Shown: piece after piece, positions 56,863 through 64,000 of the stretch | Layout: each line of letters starts with the position of its first letter | Numbering within the stretch: position 1 is the first letter of the stretch | Source: Pohlia nutans | Lineage: Eukaryota; Streptophyta; Bryopsida; Bryales; Mniaceae | NCBI GenBank assembly: GCA_022496805.1 | Contig: CM040085.1 | Coordinates: forward strand, 36,609,811 to 36,673,810 | Direction of reading: 5' to 3' | DNA: 64,000 nucleotides | The notes under the pieces: model-generated | What the model saw: only the letters and a program-made list of their open reading frames with translations | What the model was told of the DNA's origin: nothing | The model's database searches: none | Made by a program: the position numbers and the translations under genes

Positions 56863-56866
56863 TTAA

Positions 56867-58416
56867 TGCACATCTAAATGGAAACTTAAATTTTTTCAGC
56901 ACCTTTTTATGGAGTCAGGGTTGAAGCCCTTAGCAGGCTCAAAACCCTAAATACTCTCTCCGTACAGAAAACTACTGTTTCCGTTGTCGGTAAGAAAAAC
57001 TGGCTGTGCAATGGGGAAGAGGACGGGTTTGTACTCATCCGAGAGATTCATTCTTCAAACTCCGGCGACCCTTTCCTTGGGTCCAGTGGCATTTCGATTT
57101 GCTAAGGTGGAGATCGATCAAGCCGCTTGATCAGGACGCTTCGGGGAGATCCATCGAAGAGCTTCCAAAATTACAAGCGATTTGCAATCCATTCAGGTAC
57201 ATTAAGCTCTGCGTTCCAATCGATCTGCCTTGTTCATTGTCCCTGTCGATTTAATGAGGGTTTATGGAATCCTTTCACACCGTTTTCGCGACTTTGTAAT
57301 TGGGGTTTGGCGCTTCATTGTCGAGGCCATGTCCAAGTTACTACCGACAGTTTTGTCGAGTCAATTGTGTCAGTTTTCGTGTTGAGATGGGCCTAATTAC
57401 GAACCATAATCAACCGAATTGAATTAACCTCTCGTTTTTAGCGGAGACAAATGGCCGGTGTGGAATCAATTGTTGTCGATCGCTTCCTGAGCTTGGCGCC
57501 ACTCATTCGGTAGCATGCACTTGTGCAAACGGAACGTGGTCTGTGTTTCAGGAATTCCATGGATAGTCTTGTAGCTTGACTTGTTAGGTCGACTCGTGGA
57601 TGTGCACACGGAATTAGCGATTGGAGTACATGTACCCTAACTCACAGGTGGACATGTTGAATGAGCGTCAGTTGTTGTCAGCTTCTTCTCACATGCAGTT
57701 CGAGGACAATTCTTAAATGAAACGAATCACTGAAGGTGGCCTTGGACGGGAAGAATAGTGAGAATAGGATGCTCCTCCTGGATCCGCCATAGCCGATATC
57801 ATTCAAGCATCGTGTAGAATGTAGATTTTTCTAGTAGACAGAGTTCTCATAGGCTGGAAATTCCGAGGTCTGAGTATCCATTTGCACCAGGCTCCCAATT
57901 GCCAAATGCCATGACATCACGTGAGCTCCATCTCGGTTATTAGATTTGGAATGATGCACCTCTAAGTTTAGACCGTTAGAAGTTCTACAATATTTTACAG
58001 ACGTGCTCGTGACATAATACTCCACTGCCTGAACTTTAGGGTCAGAGCTCCTTAAATTTTATATAGTGTACAGTCGTGCTCATGACGTGGAACTCATGAG
58101 GATTTGAGAACTAATTTAGGTGTAATAACAGCATTGTGATCTTAGGAATCTTGAACGTTCGTAGCTGTTGTGCCACTTCCTAATCAGGTCCGTTTTCATA
58201 CCATCGTGGTTGCATGGTTGCTTCCTGATCAAGGTTTATGAGTATGAGGTGTGCTATTGTTGCGACCAAGTTCAAAGTAGCATCAGAGAGCTTGATAGCG
58301 GCCAACTTTCTTCACACTGTCGTGATTATTCTCAGAAACAAATACCGATTCTAATTACTTGGCTTTGTCCTTTTGTGCAGAACTTCTAGAATGTTTGAAG
58401 TAGAGAGGCTCTATTT
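56867..58416 (+). other. Leader region of the kinase gene, with likely 5'-UTR introns
   Basis: From about 56930 composition rises and looks like a leader exon; ACCCTAAATACTCTC near 56943 resembles plant leaders. A donor-like AG|GTACATT lies at 57195. An acceptor TTTTGTGCAG ends at 58380, just upstream of the kinase ATG. The exact exons are not resolved. Confidence 0.45.
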
Positions 58417-59733
58417 GTGAATCTGGGGTGTCAAGAAGGAAGACGTATTCACAAGGGTTTCCCGTTTCTTTACAAGTCTTCTACTGGAGCGATGGTCGAC
58501 ATGAATGAGCAAGATGGGATTTCGGAGTTATTCATGTCCGAGGCTTCATCATCTGTTCCAACACCTGATGCGCAATTTGAGCCGGAGCACAAGGTTGTCG
58601 ACTCTGGATCACCATATTCCTCAAGGATTGAACGAATGGTCCGTGAACGATCTTTGAGCCATTCAAGCAACATCGACTTCGACACAACGTTTTCCAAGGA
58701 GCACTGGGCTGAGCTCGATCCATCATTTGCCTTGACCAAAGAGGCTCTAACTAACCCTGAGGAAACGGATGTGGTGTTCAATCCGGTGGATTTTGCGTTA
58801 GGGCCAATGCTTGCAGAAGGTGGGCAGGCCAAAGTCTTCAAAGCTTATGTCGGCAGCAATGCCGCTTTTGCAGTCAAAGTCTTCAAGTTAGATTCTGGGC
58901 AATCCCATGCTCTCCGGTCTCAACTCCATGCCAATTTGTTCCGGTGCTCTCACCCAGCTGTGTGCAGGGTGATCAAAGGAGTCGTCCTGGAAAACAACGA
59001 ATACGCCATCCTCATGGAGATGCACTTGCGGGATTTACGCAAGGCAATGGATGTGATTCTGGAAAAGAGCAACCGAGGACCACCTTTCAAGGAACCGGAA
59101 GCTTTGTTTTACATGCTCACCATTGCGTGTGGCGTGCAATATTTGCACTCCATGGGCATTCTCCATCGAGACATGAAGGCCGCCAATGTGTTGGTACGTC
59201 ACCCTTTGCCTGGTGATTACCAATCCCAAGACTACCCCCCTGCTAGTGTGTTTCGGTATGCAGTGGCAGATTATGAGTGCTCAGCAGGGATTCTTGGGTC
59301 AGGCTATTGGCGAGCCCCCGAAGTCCTCCAACATCGGCATTCTTTGGGGAAGATAGAGTTCACGAGCAAGATGGATGTGTATAGCTATGGTATGACGTGC
59401 TATGAGATCTTGACAGGGCACATCCCTTTTGAAACAAATGAGAATGTCAACGTTGATCGTGTGAGCAATGGGCTAAGGCCTCCATTGCCTTCACATCTTA
59501 GTTCCGGTGTACGAGATCTTGTAAACAAATGTTGGCATGGGAATCCTCATGAGAGGCCCGAATTCACAGAGATTGTGGGGGCTCTGGTTAAGATGGTTAC
59601 GAAGTTGGGGTTTAAGGAGGAAGATGTCGTGGGATATCACCACCAAAAACCTATCTCCACATCTCAGATGATTGAACGGAGACTCAGCAACGTTTCGTCT
59701 TTTCCTTCGAGATATGTTACGATTGAAGAATGA
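58417..59733 (+). CDS. Protein kinase with atypical DFG (DYE)
   Basis: 438 aa in one exon. I keep the ATG at 58417, the first after the likely acceptor; MVDMNEQDG at 58492 is an alternative. The N-terminal 125 residues are S/P/E-rich. The kinase domain follows: glycine loop GPMLAEGGQAKVF, AVKVFKL lysine, ILHRDMKAANVL catalytic loop, then VADYECS where DFG is expected. A very short activation segment leads to GYWRAPEV and the DVYSYGMTCYEILTG block. The catalytic aspartate, lysine and metal aspartate remain, so it may be active. Closest in style to plant Raf-like/TKL kinases. No transmembrane segment, so probably cytosolic. Substrate unknown. Confidence 0.85.
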   Translation: MNLGCQEGRRIHKGFPFLYKSSTGAMVDMNEQDGISELFMSEASSSVPTPDAQFEPEHKVVDSGSPYSSRIERMVRERSLSHSSNIDFDTTFSKEHWAELDPSFALTKEALTNPEETDVVFNPVDFALGPMLAEGGQAKVFKAYVGSNAAFAVKVFKLDSGQSHALRSQLHANLFRCSHPAVCRVIKGVVLENNEYAILMEMHLRDLRKAMDVILEKSNRGPPFKEPEALFYMLTIACGVQYLHSMGILHRDMKAANVLVRHPLPGDYQSQDYPPASVFRYAVADYECSAGILGSGYWRAPEVLQHRHSLGKIEFTSKMDVYSYGMTCYEILTGHIPFETNENVNVDRVSNGLRPPLPSHLSSGVRDLVNKCWHGNPHERPEFTEIVGALVKMVTKLGFKEEDVVGYHHQKPISTSQMIERRLSNVSSFPSRYVTIEE

Positions 59734-60120
59734 GGTCGGATGGATGACCTTGCTCTATGAATGGAGTTACACTATTTTGAAAGGGAAATTTGATGTGTAT
59801 GAGTTATGGAATGCTCCTTGACTATGAGTGCGGACAACTGAGAAACAGATGTGTGAAAGATACTGACAATACTATGAAGATGAATTCCTCTCTAGGCAGC
59901 CAAAATTCCTCTTTTGCTGGCTGAAAAAGATATCCAGAATTCCAAATAGGTCAATCAACTCCTTAGTCACAGGACAGACGGTTTTCTTCCTTACACCATA
60001 TACGTATATATACGAGGATGTAGGCCGGGTATAGGTGTACACAATTATGTCGTACATGAATATGTTGTATTTTGAGCTTTGAGTACACTATACTCTGACA
60101 TTGATAAACTCATCGTGAGG
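59734..60120 (+). other. Probable 3' untranslated region of the kinase gene
   Basis: Non-coding sequence after the stop, ending at the MITE target duplication. Includes a TATACGTATATATACG stretch near 59999. Confidence 0.4.
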
Positions 60121-60128
60121 CTTTACTC

Positions 60129-60729
60129 GGCACAATCCTAGTATGGGAACCCCCAGGTCTCTTGTAGAGGAACCCGTGATATCTCAAAATTTTCCCTGGT
60201 TTTGTTGCGGCAGATTTGCGGTACATTTGCGGTACATAATGGAGGCACACTTTCAACTCACTTGGGCTGATTTTTCAAGAATTATTGCAACCCCAGAGAG
60301 CACCTTACATTTTCTAGAAGAGAGGCGTGTAATCCCTACTGAAAGAAATTGTGAGAAATGTGAGAAGGATGATGAGAGAGAAATTAGAGGCAATAAAGAG
60401 GAGTAAAACTTGCAATGTAAACTTTAATTCTCTCCTCTTAAGTGCCGCTCATGTCTCTTTCCTCGCAAGTGCCGCTCAAGTCTATCTCTGCTCATGTAAA
60501 CTTTAATTCTCTCCTCTTAAGTGCCGCTCATCTCTCTTTCCTCGCAAGTGCCGCCCATCTCTCTTTCCTCGCAAGTGCTGCTCAAGTCTATCTCTGCTAA
60601 AGTGTTGCTCAAGTCTTACTCAAGTCTCGCTAATCTCTTTCAATCACTTACTACCCATTATTTTTAAAGGGTCCATTATGAATCTAACTTAAATTCAATA
60701 ATGGCGAGGGCACATACTAGGATTGTGCC
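60129..60729. mobile_element. Non-autonomous DNA element with perfect 17-bp TIR and 8-bp target duplication
   Basis: 601 bp. GGCACAATCCTAGTATG (60129-60145) is exactly inverted at 60713-60729. CTTTACTC flanks both ends (60121-60128, 60730-60737). Eight bases fits hAT. An 87-codon frame inside has no transposase motif. Confidence 0.88.
60411..60620. repeat. Tandem repeat inside the 601-bp element
   Basis: A unit of about 78 bases (starting TAAACTTTAATTCTC) occurs at 60418-60495 and again from 60496, with CTCTTTCCTCGCAAGTGCC repeated as a smaller unit. Confidence 0.75.
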
Positions 60730-60740
60730 CTTTACTCTCT

Positions 60741-60928
60741 TTATTCCAGTTTCAATTGCACATCAGGCCTAGCTCGGACAAAATCTACAAAAAAGGTTTG
60801 TTGCCTTTGACCCAGCTTTTCTACCGTGTGTAGAAATGTGTGGCATTCCTCCTCTGCAGGTGAGGCACTGTGTTTCACAGGTCTGCCAAGGGGCCACGCA
60901 ATCGGCTCTGTGGAATAGACATCCATAT
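60741..60928 (-). CDS. Possible terminal exon of an unknown minus-strand gene
   Basis: On the minus strand an acceptor CACTTGCAG precedes about 62 codons reading MDVYSTEPIAWPLGRPVKH and ending VRARPDVQLKLE, with a stop just before the MITE flank. Composition and residue use look coding, but I know no family. A candidate first exon with ATG at 61853 and a GTAAGT donor lies upstream. The middle exons were not found. Confidence 0.35.
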
Positions 60929-62405
60929 CTGCAAGTGGCAGTACATAGAACATAAGCAAGGACCTGAAGATGAAATCACTAAACAATGACAGATTGAAGG
61001 TGACGAGTATGAACAATTGTGCGAAGTCAGTGCTAAGCTAACCGAGTTGAATATGATCATTGCCAAAAAGAGGTGTTTTTTCGAGACAGTTCATCATGGA
61101 CAATTCTTTTGCAGTTTGTGCAGAATGATGTGAATTATGAGTAACCTCATTCCAGAGACATGCATCATAATGGGACTATGTTCCCAAGCTTTTCATGCTC
61201 TTCAGGTTTCTTCTGAAAGTTCTGTGCAGACATGTCCTCATAGTAGCACTAAAGACCCCTGCAAAGTGAAACGAACAATTCCGTTCAAAACCATGCACTT
61301 TGTGTCGACTAGTCTTTCACCTAACTTTCAAGATGAGGACTATGAAAGCAGTTTCCTGCGAGACTAAAATCATACAAGTACCATCCAGCGTCTTGCTTAT
61401 AAGACTTGACTAACTACTTCTACAGAAGCTAGAGTTTCAATTCTAAGAGCACGAAATACGAGAAGTTCCCTGATGTACTATACGGAGATAGGTCATCGTT
61501 CAGAATTTGAACGAACGAGCAAGCTCTCATTCAAATCTACAGTTGTGAGTGCGGACCAAAATTAGGAAATTCCACGGCGTCTGAATTTACAAACTTATCA
61601 AAGAACCTCACGCACACACTTTGCATCGCTTTGAACACTAAACACACCTCGCAGAAACTGAAAGAACTCGGCACAACAGCCTTGTGAAGCGGAATAACGG
61701 ATCAAAATTGTGCAACAGCTCATTAGGAGTGTCTCACAAAACGAAAGGAGCAAACGGCATGTGACAACCTCCAAACTTCAATCCTCAAGCCAATTATTGA
61801 CTTGACATGCCGCTCTTCACAAATCACGTACTGCACAATGGAACTTACCTCATTTTGAACCCTAATCGAAAAGTCTGGTCACAACCAAATGTCGCAGCCG
61901 CAGCCTACCTGTAGAAGAAAACAGCTTGCAGCTGCTGCTCTGTTTCTGTTCACCAAAGCGTCACCAAGGAACCTTTAATCGACAGAACGTCGTAAGTTAA
62001 TTTAAGGTACAAAGCGCTACACTAAAAAGAAAATCATACCTTATAACAGACGTGCAAATGTTACGTGTCACCATACGGTTACATAATTTCTGCAAATCAA
62101 CGAATTCTCAGCCAAGCTCAAGGTCTTTTTGGATTCCCGCACTTCTAGTCTTGAAAGTACGAGCAAGAGAAGCTGGTGGCTAGGAGTCTGGGACAAGATG
62201 GTGAACAGGACGGACTTCAAAATACTCGAAAGAAATTGCACAACAAAACCCTTTGATCCTAAGAGCCACTAGCAACATTTTCACTCGGAGCCAGAATAAC
62301 ACCTAGCTTCCCAGCGCATTCATGCGTTATCGACACAGAGGGCATGGCTCGTCTGGGAAAAGTTCGGGACTGCACAGCATCTCGACGAATACCCAGGTGG
62401 CCAGG
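60929..62405 (-). other. Possible intron/5' region of the unknown minus-strand gene
   Basis: On the minus strand TTAGGGTTCAAAATGAG followed by GTAAGT (about 61866-61844) looks like a leader with a short first coding exon. The rest shows only small frames without domains. Confidence 0.3.
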
Positions 62406-63009
62406 CCTCGGCACTAAGAGCATCTCCACCGCTTGGCTCCTGTATCTGGAAAAGGATGAAGGTCATCTGTTTTCTAGGAAAAACCTTCGCACCGGAGTGT
62501 TGTAGCGGCAAAAAATTTCAGGAGTGGCCCCCGAATCCGACAAACTTGGTTGGTTTTCCAGGATTCAAACTTTCTATCCGCATCGCTCTTCTTACTACGA
62601 TTTTTCACTTCTTGCACCTGATTTTCACCTCCGCGGGGTACACCAGGCCCACAACATTGATTTCGGCGATGATTTTCGAAAGGCAGAGAGATCAATTGTC
62701 AGTTGTCTGCATGCAGTTTCCAGTTTCACTTTTCTAGGGTTGAATGGTGCAGCCCCGACTGCTATATCTAGAAATCAGGAACAATTTCATCTCTTTCCAG
62801 ATACAAATACAAGAATCACGATGGCGATGCTCTAAGAGCCCTAACAAATTGGGAATCTGCCTGTGTTGCCAGGCAGGCGTTCTTCTTCAAAACTGCCCCC
62901 ACATAAATTGGCAGCCCGGGCTTGTGAATTGGAGTCGGGCAGCCTCGGAAGAAGAATCCCTGCCTGGGCACAGGTAGATCCCCTTCACCTTAGGACCTTA
63001 GTGCCGAGG
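62406..63009. mobile_element. Foldback element with 9-bp target duplication, carrying a nested MITE
   Basis: Ends CCTCGGCACTAAG (62406-62418) and the exact inverse (62997-63009). GTGGCCAGG flanks both sides (62397-62405, 63010-63018). Nine-base duplications suggest Mutator-like. Minus the nested MITE it is about 186 bp and folds on itself; inner arms are 62859-62888 and 62948-62976. Confidence 0.8.
62418..62832. mobile_element. PIF/Harbinger-type MITE nested in the foldback element
   Basis: 415 bp between TAA copies (62415-62417, 62833-62835). Ends GAGCATCTCCACCG and GAGCATCGCCATCG are inverted, with a further paired block GTATCTGGAAA about 28-40 bases in. Confidence 0.85.
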
Positions 63010-63166
63010 GTGGCCAGGTGCGATGTACTCGGTACATGAATATGTTAAATATGATGTACATGAATATGTTGAATATGCTTGACATGAATACTGTACTCGG
63101 TTGTCAGGGTCGACAAAACAAATTATAAAACGAGATGCCCAAATTTTCAGGAAATAGTTTTGTTAA

Positions 63167-64000
63167 CCCTTAAGTGCCGAGGCGACTCAAAAGTGGTCGT
63201 TCCAAAAATAGAAAGTGTTGTAAAATGAGCTAGGAGTGTCCAAATTGAGTGCTTCTTGGCCTTAACCTATTTAGAATCAAATTTCCGATATAAATATGTT
63301 ATTGGATCACTAAAAATGTGTTCACAAAAATTCAACAAAAATAAAGAACGTTGGGTGGTGTAGATGTTGGAACAATCTACAAAAGTGTCAAATCTGTAAA
63401 TGTGTGAAAAAATGCATGATAAAGTATATATTTCATATGGACGTACAAAGATAGATTATAAATTATGAATTTTTAATCAAATCTATGCAAATGGGTTCCT
63501 AAAATTCATCATATACAATTATATATATATAATATCTAACTAATAAACTTCTGAAATTCAAAAAAAATACAAAATTAATTATTTATCTTTGATTTTGGGT
63601 ATGATTGGCTAAAAGCACAAGGTTAATAAGATGCTTAAATACCCATTGGAATTTGTTTCATTTAAACTATTAATTCTATCCTATTCTTACGTAGTGTTGT
63701 TTAAATTGACATTTAGACAAATTATAAACTCTAAATCTTGGCAACTTCTATCCATGTGATGAACATTTTTACTATTAAGTAATAATAATTTAATTCAACA
63801 TAAAATATTGAATAATGTATTTTTTATGAATATTCAAAGTTTTTCTTTTAAAATTTATTTATAAAAAATCTAAATGGTTTTAATGATATTCAACCATATA
63901 GATGAAATTTAGAGATTACACATTACAACTTTCATATTTTACAAACTTCAAAAAATTCATATATAACACATATTATAACACATTTAGTTTGTAGCAAAAC
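63167..64000. mobile_element. Possible start of another TTAA element, right end outside window
   Basis: TTAA at 63163-63166 is followed by CCCTTAAGTGCCGAGGCG, like G3. The rest is AT-rich with no gene, and the partner end is not in the window. Confidence 0.5.

Noticed and set aside
60143..60406. 87-codon frame in the 601-bp element
   Set aside because: No transposase motif and the element is too short to be autonomous.

Overview
The window is nuclear DNA of a land plant: AT-rich, gene-poor and packed with transposons. Supporting signs are an interstitial run of the plant telomere motif TTTAGGG (13184-13232), a plant-type LRR receptor-like protein, an NDR1/HIN1-like LEA_2 membrane protein, and plant-style introns and Ty1/copia elements. 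A Tc1-type DD34E transposase, a LINE with a C-terminal restriction-like endonuclease, and many TTAA-flanked repeats are unusual for a flowering plant. A non-seed plant (bryophyte grade or similar) seems most likely, but I cannot fix the species.

Layout. 1-10.5 kb: a LINE (reverse transcriptase, RNase H, zinc knuckle, RLE-type endonuclease) enters from the left edge. It is split at 723/6192 by an apparently intact Ty1/copia element with identical 260-bp LTRs, a 5-bp target duplication and a primer site matching the anticodon arm of initiator tRNA-Met. 10.5-13.7 kb: a minus-strand tRNA-derived SINE, a MITE, AT-rich DNA, the telomere-like run and a G-rich minisatellite. 13.8-23.7 kb: a broken minus-strand gene with an ADP-ribosyltransferase-like domain, a broken plus-strand HECT ubiquitin-ligase gene with a tandemly duplicated exon-intron unit, a possible captured first exon, and a hypothetical gene whose 3' end also occurs inverted at 11.6 kb. 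23.7-31.8 kb: relics of hAT-like, gag-like and pogo/CENP-B-like elements. 31.9-35.1 kb: AT-rich DNA.

35.7-36.7 kb holds a LEA_2/NHL gene (minus). 37.9-46.2 kb is a dense MITE zone with a RING-finger remnant and a nested, nearly intact Tc1/mariner element. 47.9-51.4 kb is a three-exon LRR receptor-like protein gene, the best cellular gene here. 53.4-56.9 kb is a cluster of piggyBac-like TTAA elements, three joined end to end through shared TTAA sites. 58.4-59.7 kb encodes a protein kinase with an atypical DYE in place of DFG. 60.1-64.0 kb has an 8-bp-TSD MITE beside a possible minus-strand gene end, a MITE nested inside another, and the start of one more TTAA element.

The cellular genes (LEA_2/NHL, RLP, kinase) are unrelated neighbours; the RLP and NHL families are both often linked to defence. 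Everything else is transposon biology: repeated nesting, several superfamilies with clean target-site duplications, and one probably young retrotransposon. All calls come from reading the sequence by eye; no database search was run.
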